The position numbers and the translations under genes are program-made. Below the pieces are notes generated by a model that made no database searches, was not told the DNA's origin, and worked only from the letters and a program-made list of their open reading frames with translations. From positions 1 to 41,920 of the forward strand of contig JAAXHG010000129.1 in the NCBI GenBank assembly GCA_012270995.1: a DNA stretch of 41,920 nucleotides, written 5' to 3'. The stretch is from Vicinamibacteraceae bacterium (GTDB lineage: Bacteria > Acidobacteriota > Thermoanaerobaculia > Multivoradales > Multivoraceae). The stretch's first letter is position 1, and each line of letters begins with the position of its first letter. Of this stretch, positions 12,339 to 21,825 are shown piece after piece.

Positions 12339-13085
12339 TTACAGCAGTCCGGGGATAAGCGCCCGCCGGTTCGAGGGGTAGTCGGGGAATCTCTCCCGGT
12401 ACCAGCGGTGCCGCCACAGCGCGCGTGGCAGCAGATTGGCGGCCGTCCATAGCGCGAACGCCAGTCCCGGCAACGACCAGGTCATCAGCGCGAAACCGAT
12501 CCACTCGACGATCTCCCCTGTCAGGTTGGGACACGAGACGTAGTCGAAGGCGCCGCCGCGGGGCAGAATGGCGCCTCCCGAGGCCTTGGCCCGCAGCGAT
12601 GACAGGCGGTAGTCGGAAGAGATGTTGAGAATCGCCCCGAAGACGAAGAGCGCGGCGCCGCCCAGGAAACGCGGGTTAGAGAACCAGTCCCCCGGATAGT
12701 CGGCAAGCCGGGCCATGAACCAGCCCAGGAGCGCACCGTTGACGAGGTTGAAGGCCGCACCGGCGCCGGCGGTTGCAACGGGGAACGGGCGTGCCTGACG
12801 CTGGACGAGCAGTGGCCAGACTAGCGTGCGGTGAACGTAGTGTGCCAGCCAAAGGGTGACAAGGACGTCGCCTGCGAGGCGCCGTTGGCCGGCCGCGAGG
12901 TATACCGCCGGAAAGACGAGCATGGCGGGTAGCTCCATCCAGAACCAGCCCCAGCGGGCGTCGACGAGGGGACCCTTCGGCTTCCCGCCCAGCCGGCCGG
13001 TTCCGTCCCTGCCCACCAGGCCGTAGACCAGCACCGGCACGGTCAGCCCGCACCAGATCAGGACGAGTGTCTGGAACCAGTGCAT
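12339..13085 (-). CDS. Steroid 5-alpha-reductase C-terminal-like membrane protein
   Basis: A 248-residue integral membrane protein. The first helix is MHWFQTLVLIWCGLTVPVLVYG, and about five more hydrophobic segments follow. The C-terminal half carries the family signature of 3-oxo-5-alpha-steroid 4-dehydrogenases: CPNLTGEIVEWIGFALMTWS, then PRALWRHRWYRERFPDYPSNRRALIPGLL, whose Arg/His/Tyr/Pro pattern binds NADPH in characterised members. The true bacterial substrate is not known; sterols, polyprenols or other enones are possible. The ATG at 13085 is preferred to longer alternative starts, which would prepend a low-complexity, non-membrane stretch of 52 residues. It lies 34 bases downstream of the vapC gene on the same strand. 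Confidence 0.8.
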   Translation of the reverse strand: MHWFQTLVLIWCGLTVPVLVYGLVGRDGTGRLGGKPKGPLVDARWGWFWMELPAMLVFPAVYLAAGQRRLAGDVLVTLWLAHYVHRTLVWPLLVQRQARPFPVATAGAGAAFNLVNGALLGWFMARLADYPGDWFSNPRFLGGAALFVFGAILNISSDYRLSSLRAKASGGAILPRGGAFDYVSCPNLTGEIVEWIGFALMTWSLPGLAFALWTAANLLPRALWRHRWYRERFPDYPSNRRALIPGLL

Positions 13086-13119
13086 GTTCAACGGGCTGCC
13101 CCGTGGGCGGCGGTGCTCT

Positions 13120-13509
13120 TCAGGCTGGAGACGTGACCACGAGTCCTGCCTCACTCGCCGCGTCCGCGAGGCGCCGGTCGTAGGTGACCAGGGCGCCGAG
13201 GTCGTCCAGGGAGAGGGCGGTGGCCAAGTGGATGGCGTCAAGGCTACCTAAACCTGGCGGATCGAGCGCCGCCGCCTGGGCGAGGATCGGTCCGTCAATC
13301 TCCATGAGCGAAACCCGAGCAAGTACGCGCCTCGCGTCCCGGCGCCTGTCCTCCGTGTCGTCGACCCGTCGCGCCGTTCGCTGCACTTCAAGCTGCGCGA
13401 GTCCGCTCGATACATGGTCTTCGTCGTCGGCCAGGAAGTCGCGAAGGGCGTCGGATTCCGGCTCCGGCAGGACGAGCTTGACGATCGCGGAAGAATCCAG
13501 GTAGATCAC
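13120..13509 (-). CDS. PIN-domain ribonuclease toxin (VapC family)
   Basis: A 129-residue single PIN domain with the four conserved acidic residues D5 (IYLDSSAIVKL), E41, D91 (GSLDAIHLATA) and D111 (VTYDRRL), so the nuclease centre looks intact. VapC toxins are Mg-dependent RNases that cleave tRNA or rRNA and arrest growth when the antitoxin is lost. Translation begins at GTG 13509, six bases after the antitoxin stop, so the pair is a bicistronic operon with the antitoxin first. The target RNA cannot be predicted. Confidence 0.88.
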   Translation of the reverse strand: MIYLDSSAIVKLVLPEPESDALRDFLADDEDHVSSGLAQLEVQRTARRVDDTEDRRRDARRVLARVSLMEIDGPILAQAAALDPPGLGSLDAIHLATALSLDDLGALVTYDRRLADAASEAGLVVTSPA

Positions 13510-13515
13510 ACTCGC

Positions 13516-13809
13516 TCAGAGCCGGTCTTCGCGGTCGGCGATCAATGCCTCGCTCGCCTTCGTCGAGACTTCGCCCCTCGGCGGCGGCAGATCGAGCAGG
13601 TTCCCCACCGGCCTGGTCGCCCGTCCCTCGGCGATCAGGCGCTCCAGCGGCGACAGCTTCTTGGGGAGCGGCAGGAGCAGGCCCACCGGGCGGCCGCGGT
13701 CCGTGACCTCGAAGCGCTCGCCGCGCCGAATCCGGCGGACGTACACGCTGAGGTTCTGACGCAGCTCCCGGATGCCCACTTTGGATGTCCTTGCGGTGAC
13801 TTCGGTCAT
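13516..13809 (-). CDS. Antitoxin of the Phd/YefM type paired with the PIN toxin
   Basis: A 97-residue protein with a Phd/YefM-like N-terminal DNA-binding fold (VGIRELRQNLSVYVRRIRRGERFEVTDRGRPVGLLLPL) and a more divergent, proline- and charge-rich C-terminal tail that would wrap the toxin. Such antitoxins also repress their own operon. The ATG at 13809 is chosen; codons upstream in frame add only four residues. The upstream region holds a perfect 10-bp inverted repeat (13818-13860) that is a good operator candidate. Confidence 0.85.
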   Translation of the reverse strand: MTEVTARTSKVGIRELRQNLSVYVRRIRRGERFEVTDRGRPVGLLLPLPKKLSPLERLIAEGRATRPVGNLLDLPPPRGEVSTKASEALIADREDRL

Positions 13810-13817
13810 GATGACGC

Positions 13818-13860
13818 ACACGGTAGCACATTGCCGGGGGCGGGACGACGGCTACCGTGT
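13818..13860. promoter_or_regulatory. Inverted repeat, candidate vapBC operator
   Basis: ACACGGTAGC (13818-13827) and GCTACCGTGT (13851-13860) are a perfect 10-bp inverted pair separated by 23 bases, so the centres are 33 bp apart, close to three helical turns. It begins nine bases upstream of the antitoxin start. The arrangement suits two antitoxin dimers bound on one face of the DNA; the binding itself is inference. Confidence 0.5.
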
Positions 13861-13879
13861 AACCCGATCTTCCCGCTGA

Positions 13880-13907
13880 TTGACACACCGCACCGCCGTG
13901 CTACTCT
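13880..13907 (+). promoter_or_regulatory. Sigma-70 promoter of the suf operon
   Basis: A perfect TTGACA -35 (13880-13885) and TACTCT -10 (13902-13907) with a 16-base spacer lie upstream of the Rrf2 regulator. The predicted start point, near 13914, falls on the inverted repeat described next. Confidence 0.6.
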
Positions 13908-13913
13908 CCGAAT

Positions 13914-13932
13914 GGGGACTGTTCGGGTCCCC
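13914..13932. promoter_or_regulatory. Inverted repeat GGGGAC-N7-GTCCCC, candidate suf operator
   Basis: A perfect 6-bp inverted repeat with a 7-base spacer sits between the -10 box and the start codon (13944) of the Rrf2 regulator, exactly where a repressor would block initiation. It differs from the AT-rich IscR sites of Enterobacteria, so a lineage-specific motif is inferred. It could alternatively act as an RNA hairpin in the 5' leader. Confidence 0.5.
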
Positions 13933-13943
13933 GTTCCGCCGTC

Positions 13944-14399
13944 ATGATCCGTCTGACCAAACAAGCCGACTACGGGATCGTCCTGATGAGCCAACTGGCC
14001 CTGACAGGCCAGACCGCGGCGGCTGAACTGGCGCTGCAGACCCATCTGCCGCCGGCGATGGTGAGCAAGATCCTCAAGCTGCTCGCTCGGGCCGGCTTGC
14101 TGGTTTCTCACCGCGGCGTGCATGGAGGCTACGAACTCGCGCGTTCGGCGGCGGAGATCAGCGTCGCGCACGTGATCTTCGCGCTCGAGGGGCCGATCGC
14201 CCTGACCCAGTGCAGCGAGCACTCGGACGACGAGTGCTCCTACGAGGCGTTCTGCCGCGTGCGGGAGAACTGGCAGCGGATCGACCGTGCCGTTCGGCAC
14301 GCTCTCGAAGGGATCACGATCGAAGACATGGCGCGTCCGGACTTTCTCGCCGGCCGGCCCGCCGCCTCCACCCTCATTCCGCTGCGGAGCAGCACTTGA
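13944..14399 (+). CDS. Rrf2-family SUF operon regulator
   Basis: A 151-residue Rrf2-family transcription factor. The N-terminal winged helix ([20 protein letters not shown], then [30 protein letters not shown]) is typical of the SUF-associated subgroup. Three cysteines, C90, C98 and C104, in [17 protein letters not shown] match the spacing that holds an iron-sulfur cluster in IscR-like sensors. It is the first gene of the suf operon, 22 bases before sufB, and is therefore expected to sense cluster supply and control its own operon through the adjacent inverted repeat. The ATG at 13944 begins the conserved domain. Confidence 0.92.
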   Translation: MIRLTKQADYGIVLMSQLALTGQTAAAELALQTHLPPAMVSKILKLLARAGLLVSHRGVHGGYELARSAAEISVAHVIFALEGPIALTQCSEHSDDECSYEAFCRVRENWQRIDRAVRHALEGITIEDMARPDFLAGRPAASTLIPLRSST

Positions 14400-14421
14400 T
14401 GTACACGCGGAGCAGTTCCTG

Positions 14422-15870
<1,449 letters not shown>

Positions 15871-15940
15871 CCCCTCAGGGGAGCCGGGGTTGCCGGGACC
15901 GCAAGCGGCCGAGAGAGTCGCCGCACGGAGAGATACAGCA

Positions 15941-16696
<756 letters not shown>

Positions 16697-16700
16697 GACG

Positions 16701-18059
16701 GTGACCGTCTCCAGGGTACCGTCGACCGCGCCGTACCTTGATCTCTACGCCCGCCGCGGCGGCGAGCCGGAGATCCTGCGGACGCGGCGGCAGGAAGCGA
16801 TCGAGCGCTTCGAGGCCGCCGGCTTCCCGACCGCCCGCGACGAGGAGTGGCGGCAGACGAACCTCGGTTCTCTGCTGCGCGCGACGCCGGCAACGGCTTC
16901 GCGGCGGCCGCTACGGGGCGGCGAGGCCGCACGCTTTCTCTATCCGGACTGTCCCCGGATGGTCTTCGTGAACGGCCGCTACGCGTCCGAGCTCTCGTCG
17001 CCGCCGCGGCAGGTCAGCGCGGTGGCGCTGGCGGAACTCGGCGCCGGCGGCGACACGGAACCGGTCCTGGAGCATCTCGGCGCGTATGCCTCCGGCCGCG
17101 CCTCGTGCAGCGCCGACGCAGGCGTGCATCCGTTCGCGGCCCTCAATACCGGCCTGTTCCAGGACGGCGCGGCGATCGTGATTCCGGATGGAGCCGTCGT
17201 CGAGCAGCCCTTTCAGGTGCTGTGGCTCAACGCTCCCGCGGCGCGCGCCGCCGAATCCGGCGGCGAAGCGCCCGCCGTCGAGGTCAGCTTCCCGCGCCTC
17301 CTCGTCATCGCCGGCGAGAACAGCCAGGCTTCGATGATCGAGACCTTCGCCGATGTCGACCCGAAGGCCGGCGGCTACTTCGCCTGCCCGGTGTCGGAGT
17401 TCGTCTGCGGCGCGGGATCCGTGCTCCACCACACCCGCCTTCAGGCGGACGCGACGGACGCCTTCCACGTCGGCTTCCAGCACGCGCAGCTCGAGCGCGC
17501 CGCGTCTTTCGACTCCTCGTCCCTGGCGTTCGGAGGCGGCCTGGTACGCAACGACACGGTGGGGCTGCTCGACGGCGAGGGAGCTCACTGCACGCTCGAC
17601 GGCCTCTACGTCGTCTCCGGCTCCCAGTTCGTCGACAACCACATGCGGGTTGAGCACCGCCAGCCGCACACCACCAGCCACCAGCTCTACAAGGGCGTCC
17701 TCGGCGGCCGGGCGCGCTCGGTGTTCAACGGCCGCATCTACGTGCATCCGGCGGCGCAGAGAACGGACGCCAAGCAGACGAACCGCAACCTGCTGCTGTC
17801 GAAGTCGGCGCTCGCCAACAGCAATCCGCAGCTCGAGATCTTCGCCGACGACGTGCGCTGCACGCACGGTTCGACCATCGGCCGTCTCGACGAAGAAGCG
17901 CTCTTCTACCTCCGCTCCCGCGGCATCGAGCGCGAGCAGGCCCACGCGATGCTGGTCTACGCCTTCGCCCGGGAGCTGGTGGAGAAGGCGTCCCACGAGC
18001 CGCTCCGGCAGGACCTGGAGGGGCGGCTCCTGGCGAGCCTGAACGGCGGCGACGGGTAG
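16701..18059 (+). CDS. sufD: Fe-S cluster assembly protein SufD
   Basis: A 452-residue SufD, the partner of SufB in the SufBC2D scaffold. The C-terminal signature CTHGSTIGRLDEEALFYLRSRGI with the cluster/iron-linked histidine is present, as are the N-terminal DEEWRQTNLGSLL segment and the middle beta-helix region (GVLGGRARSVFNGRIYVHPAAQ). Translation starts at GTG 16701, four bases after sufC, and ends four bases before sufS, suggesting tight translational coupling. Confidence 0.95.
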   Translation: MTVSRVPSTAPYLDLYARRGGEPEILRTRRQEAIERFEAAGFPTARDEEWRQTNLGSLLRATPATASRRPLRGGEAARFLYPDCPRMVFVNGRYASELSSPPRQVSAVALAELGAGGDTEPVLEHLGAYASGRASCSADAGVHPFAALNTGLFQDGAAIVIPDGAVVEQPFQVLWLNAPAARAAESGGEAPAVEVSFPRLLVIAGENSQASMIETFADVDPKAGGYFACPVSEFVCGAGSVLHHTRLQADATDAFHVGFQHAQLERAASFDSSSLAFGGGLVRNDTVGLLDGEGAHCTLDGLYVVSGSQFVDNHMRVEHRQPHTTSHQLYKGVLGGRARSVFNGRIYVHPAAQRTDAKQTNRNLLLSKSALANSNPQLEIFADDVRCTHGSTIGRLDEEALFYLRSRGIEREQAHAMLVYAFARELVEKASHEPLRQDLEGRLLASLNGGDG

Positions 18060-18063
18060 GCCG

Positions 18064-19344
18064 ATGACGGCTCCGGCGTCCCTGGCAGAGCGGGAGCCGC
18101 CGCCGGCGGAAGCGCTCGATGTCGAGCGGCTGCGCGCCTCGTTCCCGATCCTCGCCCGGGAGGTTCACGGACACCGGCTGGTCTACCTCGACAACGCCGC
18201 CAGCGCGCAGCGGCCGGAGGTCGTGATCGACGCGGTCAGCGACTGCTACCGCACCTACTACGCCAACGCCCACCGCGGCGTCCACGCGCTGTCCGAACAG
18301 TCGACCGACGCGTACGAAGCGGCGCGCGGCAAGGTCGCCCGGTTCATCGGCGCCCCGGACAGCCACGAGGTCGTCTTCACCCGCGGCACGACCGAGAGCC
18401 TCAACCTGGTTGCCCAGAGCTACGGCCGGTCGCACCTCAAGCCCGGCGACGAGGTAGTGCTGACCGAGATGGAGCACCACTCGAACATCGTCCCCTGGCA
18501 GCTCGTCTGCGAACAGGCCGGCGCCCGGGTGCGAGCGGCGCCGATGACCGACGACGGCGAACTCGATCTGGACGGGTTTGCCGGACTGCTCAACGAGCGC
18601 ACCCGGGTGGTCGCGGTGACCCACGTCTCGAACGCGCTCGGCACGGTCAACGACATCCCGGCGGTGGTCGAACTGACCCGCGCCCGCTCGGACGCGGCCG
18701 TGGTCGTCGACGGCGCGCAGGCGGCGCCCCACATGGCCGTCGACGTGTCCGCGCTCGGCTGCGACTTCTACGCCTTCTCGGGACACAAAATGTACGGCCC
18801 CGGCGGCATCGGCGTGCTCTGGGGCCGGCGCGAACTGCTGGCTGCAATGCCCCCGTACCACGGCGGCGGCGCGATGATCACGCGGGTCACCTTCGAGCGC
18901 AGCGAGTACGCCGCGCCGCCGCAGCGCTTCGAGGCGGGAACGCCGAGCATCGCGCCGGCGATCGGTCTGGGCGTGGCGGTCGAGTTCCTGGCGTCAGTCG
19001 GGCTCGATCGGATCGAGCGGCACGAACGCGAGCTTCTTTCTCATACTGTGGCAATTCTCAATGATCTCCCCTGGGTTCGCGTGCTGGGGCCGGGCGCGGG
19101 CACCGGGTCGCCCCGAGCGGCCGTCGTTTCTCTGGTGATCGATGGCGTTCACCCCCACGATGTGGCAACGATCCTCGACGAGCAGGGGGTGGCGATCCGC
19201 GCCGGCCACCACTGCGCGCAGCCGCTGATGAACCGGCTCGGCGTCCCGGCCACCGTACGGACCTCGTTCGGCATGTACAACACCCGCGAGGAAGTCGACC
19301 TGTTCGTCTCGAACCTGCACGAGGTGCGGCGGATCTTCGGCTGA
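18064..19344 (+). CDS. sufS: Cysteine desulfurase SufS
   Basis: A 426-residue PLP-dependent group II cysteine desulfurase that mobilises sulfur from cysteine as a persulfide. The pyridoxal lysine is K242 in FSGHKMYGPGGIG, and the persulfide cysteine is C384 in RAGHHCAQPLM. The N terminus carries a short extension of about 20 residues before LRASFPILAREVHG. It hands sulfur to the downstream SufU, as known for SufS-SufU pairs. A short stretch near 19030-19060 is less GC-rich than its surroundings but the frame is intact. Confidence 0.97.
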   Translation: MTAPASLAEREPPPAEALDVERLRASFPILAREVHGHRLVYLDNAASAQRPEVVIDAVSDCYRTYYANAHRGVHALSEQSTDAYEAARGKVARFIGAPDSHEVVFTRGTTESLNLVAQSYGRSHLKPGDEVVLTEMEHHSNIVPWQLVCEQAGARVRAAPMTDDGELDLDGFAGLLNERTRVVAVTHVSNALGTVNDIPAVVELTRARSDAAVVVDGAQAAPHMAVDVSALGCDFYAFSGHKMYGPGGIGVLWGRRELLAAMPPYHGGGAMITRVTFERSEYAAPPQRFEAGTPSIAPAIGLGVAVEFLASVGLDRIERHERELLSHTVAILNDLPWVRVLGPGAGTGSPRAAVVSLVIDGVHPHDVATILDEQGVAIRAGHHCAQPLMNRLGVPATVRTSFGMYNTREEVDLFVSNLHEVRRIFG

Positions 19345-19370
19345 TCGGCGTAGGCTACGCAGCGAAGACG

Positions 19371-19823
19371 ATGTCCGATCTCCGCGATCTCTACCAGCAG
19401 GTCATCCTCGACCACTATCGCGCGCCTCGGAACTTCGGCGCCCTCGAGCCGGTGTCGGCCTGCGCTGAGGGCTACAACCCGCTCTGCGGCGACCAGGTCA
19501 AGGTCTACCTGCGCACCGACGGCGACGTGGTCGCCGCCGTGACCTTCGAGGGTGTCGGCTGCGCGATCTCGACCGCCTCCGCCTCCCTGATGACCGAGGC
19601 CGTCCGCGGTCTCGAGCGGCCGCGGGCCGAGGCGCTGATCGCTTCCTTCCTGGCCCTGATGACCGGGGACGGGAACGGGGCGGCCGGCGTCGACCTGGGC
19701 AAGCTGGAGGTCCTGAGCGGCGTCAAGGACTACCCGGTGCGGATCAAGTGCGCCACGCTCGCCTGGCACGCCCTCCGGGCGGCACTCGAGGGCGAGGACT
19801 CGGAGACGGTCACCACCGAGTAG
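19371..19823 (+). CDS. sufU: SufU-type sulfur-transfer/scaffold protein
   Basis: A 150-residue IscU-fold protein with ligands C39 and D41 (NPLCGDQV), C64 (GVGCAIS) and C127 (IKCATLAWHAL). The roughly 20-residue insert between the second and third cysteine (about 95-115) is the mark of SufU rather than IscU. SufU accepts persulfide from SufS at a zinc site and passes it to SufBCD. It follows sufS by 26 bases. Confidence 0.95.
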   Translation: MSDLRDLYQQVILDHYRAPRNFGALEPVSACAEGYNPLCGDQVKVYLRTDGDVVAAVTFEGVGCAISTASASLMTEAVRGLERPRAEALIASFLALMTGDGNGAAGVDLGKLEVLSGVKDYPVRIKCATLAWHALRAALEGEDSETVTTE

Positions 19824-19851
19824 GCTGTAACGTCGACGGAGGACATCGACA

Positions 19852-20193
19852 ATGGACGACATCGCCGCGACCGGTGTTCAGGTGGACATGGCGGCCCTGG
19901 AGGCCCGCATCGTTGAGGCGCTGAAGACGGTCTACGACCCGGAGATCCCGGTCGACATCTACGAACTCGGCCTGATCTACGACGTGCGGATCGAAGAGGA
20001 TGCACACGTCAAGCTGCAGATGACCCTGACCTCGCCGCACTGCCCGGTCGCCGAGTCGCTTCCCGGCGACGTGGAGCGAACGGTTCGCGACGTCGAGGGT
20101 GTCGAAGATGCCGAGGTCGAGGTGGTCTGGGATCCGACATGGAACCCGGCGATGATGAGCGAAGCCGCCAAACTGGAGTTGGGGTTCTTCTGA
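19852..20193 (+). CDS. sufT: SufT/MIP18-family Fe-S assembly protein
   Basis: A 113-residue DUF59/MIP18 protein with the hallmark DPEIPVDIYELGLIYDV (29-45) and the conserved cysteine C64 in LTSPHCPVAESLP. SufT-type proteins help to mature iron-sulfur proteins. The C terminus, WDPTWNPAMMSEAAKLELGFF, is typical of the suf-linked subgroup. It has a good GGAGG ribosome binding site and closes the suf gene set, 28 bases after sufU. Confidence 0.94.
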   Translation: MDDIAATGVQVDMAALEARIVEALKTVYDPEIPVDIYELGLIYDVRIEEDAHVKLQMTLTSPHCPVAESLPGDVERTVRDVEGVEDAEVEVVWDPTWNPAMMSEAAKLELGFF

Positions 20194-20267
20194 TGCAAAC
20201 ACTGGGTGCGCCGGACGTGGCGCGGGCCTTCTGGCCCCCGTTTCCCGCATCCAGCGGAGGTCTCTTG

Positions 20268-20789
20268 ATGCGTAACCTGTCCCTTGCCACTGCCCTGTCC
20301 GCCCTGGCCCTGGTCCTCGCCGCCCCTGTCGTGGCAGCCGAACAGAAGGACCACGGCCTGCGGGGCGCCAAGCACCCGGAAGCGGGTCTCCTCTTCGGCG
20401 GCCAGCCGACCGAGGATCAACTCAAGGCGATGGCGGCCGACGGGCTGTCCCTTGTCCTCGATCTGCGCACCGAGGGCGAGAACCGGGGGTTCGACGAGCC
20501 CGCGGCTCTCCAGAGCCTGGACGTGCCCTACCTGAACCTGCCCGTCGACGGCGACCGGCTGGCGCTGCCCGAGACCTTCGAACGCTTCATCGCGGCGATG
20601 GAGGAAGCGGACGGCCCGGTGCTCGTCCACTGCGCCTCGGGCAACCGCGTCGGCGCCATGTACTACGCCTACCTGGTCGCCGCGAAGGGCGTAGAACGGG
20701 AAGAGGCCCGTAAGCGGGCGCGGGAGAACGGCCTGGGTAACCGCGCCCTTGAAGACGCGGTCGACCACTACCTCGATTCGAGGCCCTGA
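20268..20789 (+). CDS. Exported dual-specificity-phosphatase-like protein
   Basis: A 173-residue protein with an N-terminal signal peptide (MRNLSLATALSALALVLAAPVVAA, cleavage after about residue 24). The mature part has the cysteine-phosphatase loop VHCASGNRVG, with C122 and R127 in HC-x4-G/N-R arrangement, and an upstream LVLDLRTEGE strand. This matches the beta-lactamase-hydrolase-like/DSP phosphatase group (DUF442-type). An HCxxGxxR-type loop needs a glycine in the middle; here it is HCASGNR, which fits. The start ATG 20268 has an AGCGGAGG site. It is 74 bases after sufT on the same strand; a link to cluster assembly is unproven since it is exported. Confidence 0.8.
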   Translation: MRNLSLATALSALALVLAAPVVAAEQKDHGLRGAKHPEAGLLFGGQPTEDQLKAMAADGLSLVLDLRTEGENRGFDEPAALQSLDVPYLNLPVDGDRLALPETFERFIAAMEEADGPVLVHCASGNRVGAMYYAYLVAAKGVEREEARKRARENGLGNRALEDAVDHYLDSRP

Positions 20790-20875
20790 GAATCTCCGGC
20801 TCTGACCAACCGTAGTCGTCCCAGAGATGCTCTGAATCCAGCTTGCAGGAGCCCTAAGCCGCGGCGCTACAGCCT

Positions 20876-20933
20876 GCGCGGCAGAAACTGGGTTCGCGGG
20901 CGCGTAGCTCAGGCTTCCGGACTTCTGCCGCGC
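20876..20933. repeat. Inverted repeat at the 3' end of the fitAB-type operon
   Basis: GCGCGGCAGAA (20876-20886) and TTCTGCCGCGC (20923-20933) are a perfect 11-bp inverted pair with a 36-base loop, touching the toxin stop codon (20933-20935, minus strand). It lies between two convergent genes and may form a terminator or be a REP-like element. The remainder of 20790-20875 shows nothing I can name. Confidence 0.45.
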
Positions 20934-21367
20934 TAGTTCCGACCGACGTCTCGGACATGTCGGATCGAGTCCGCCAGATACGGGTGGCCTTGCACCCGAC
21001 CGAAAAAGCGCATGTCCGCGGTGACGACCGGGTGCCGTTCCTGCAGCGCCAGAGCAAGGTAGAAGCAGTCGTAGGTCGGGTGCTCAAGATCCACGCTCAG
21101 TTGAGAGGCGGCGCTGGCGAGTTGGCGCATCGGCACCGGCGTCGCTACCGGCGCCCTTCGTAGCAGCGTCACCGCTCCAGCGAGATCTTCGCGACCCATG
21201 TCGCCGCGGCGGCACATCGCCCAGAGGGCATTCGTCACTTCCGCGAACAGCAGATCGGGCGCAAGCAGGGTGGCGTTCCCCTCGAGCAGGTCCGAGGCCT
21301 CGCGGGAGAACTCCTCGGAAATCAGCCACTTCACCGCGACGCTGGCATCGACGACCCAGCCGTTCAC
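20933..21367 (-). CDS. PIN-domain toxin (VapC/FitB family)
   Basis: A 144-residue PIN-domain RNase with intact acidic residues D7 ([12 protein letters not shown]), E43 ([11 protein letters not shown]), D100 ([11 protein letters not shown]) and D118 (VTADMRFF). Translation starts at GTG 21367, overlapping the antitoxin stop codon by four bases (GTGA), so the two products are translationally coupled. The antitoxin partner is of the ribbon-helix-helix FitA type. It is convergent with the exported phosphatase-like gene. Confidence 0.9.
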   Translation of the reverse strand: MNGWVVDASVAVKWLISEEFSREASDLLEGNATLLAPDLLFAEVTNALWAMCRRGDMGREDLAGAVTLLRRAPVATPVPMRQLASAASQLSVDLEHPTYDCFYLALALQERHPVVTADMRFFGRVQGHPYLADSIRHVRDVGRN

Positions 21368-21597
21368 CGGCTATCCCGATCGCGGTCGGCACGAATCGTC
21401 TCGGTGCTGTCGACCGAGGATCGGAGCCGTCGGCGCATGGCTGCGGCGCGGTCGGCGAAGTCACCTCCGTCGGCCACGAGAGCGCGGCGGAGGATCTCCC
21501 GGTGCTCAGCTTCCGCGGACCGGCCGCGTGCCGCGGCCTGGAGCTTCAAAGCGGCGACCACCTGGACCGGTACATTTCGGACGGTCAGTTGCGGCAT
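21364..21597 (-). CDS. FitA-type ribbon-helix-helix antitoxin
   Basis: A 77-residue antitoxin. The N terminus [40 protein letters not shown] is the classical FitA-like ribbon-helix-helix DNA-binding domain, and the charged C-terminal tail would neutralise the PIN toxin. The ATG at 21597 is preceded by GAGGAG. A near-consensus promoter and a palindrome lie directly upstream, consistent with autoregulation by the complex. Confidence 0.9.
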   Translation of the reverse strand: MPQLTVRNVPVQVVAALKLQAAARGRSAEAEHREILRRALVADGGDFADRAAAMRRRLRSSVDSTETIRADRDRDSR

Positions 21598-21615
21598 GAC
21601 GGCTCCTCTTCGATG

Positions 21616-21629
21616 GTCTCAATGGAGAC
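21616..21629. promoter_or_regulatory. Palindrome GTCTC-N4-GAGAC, candidate fitAB operator
   Basis: A perfect 5-bp inverted repeat with a 4-base spacer lies 18 bases upstream of the antitoxin start and just downstream of the predicted transcription start. Its size suits a ribbon-helix-helix dimer. Binding is inferred. Confidence 0.45.
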
Positions 21630-21645
21630 GCTGTCAACGAAGGCG

Positions 21646-21674
21646 ATCGTAGAGAGCGCTTGCAATGCTGTCAA
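21646..21674 (-). promoter_or_regulatory. Near-consensus promoter of the fitAB-type operon
   Basis: Read on the minus strand, TTGACA (21674-21669) and TACGAT (21651-21646) are separated by exactly 17 bases, giving a strong sigma-70 promoter with a leader of about 40 bases. The -35 motif is repeated as GTTGACAGC near 21631-21639, downstream, which may be part of an operator. Confidence 0.65.
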
Positions 21675-21825
21675 CCGTCTGCCCGACGGGACGGGCTCTC
21701 GGGGAAGCAGCACGGTTGAGGCAGCGGCGCCCCGGACGGAAGCCCGTGTATGCTTGGCGCCGCTTGACCGGCTCCTCGCCACGCCTTCTTCCGCCGCGCC
21801 CACGACCCACAGGAACCACGCGTCG

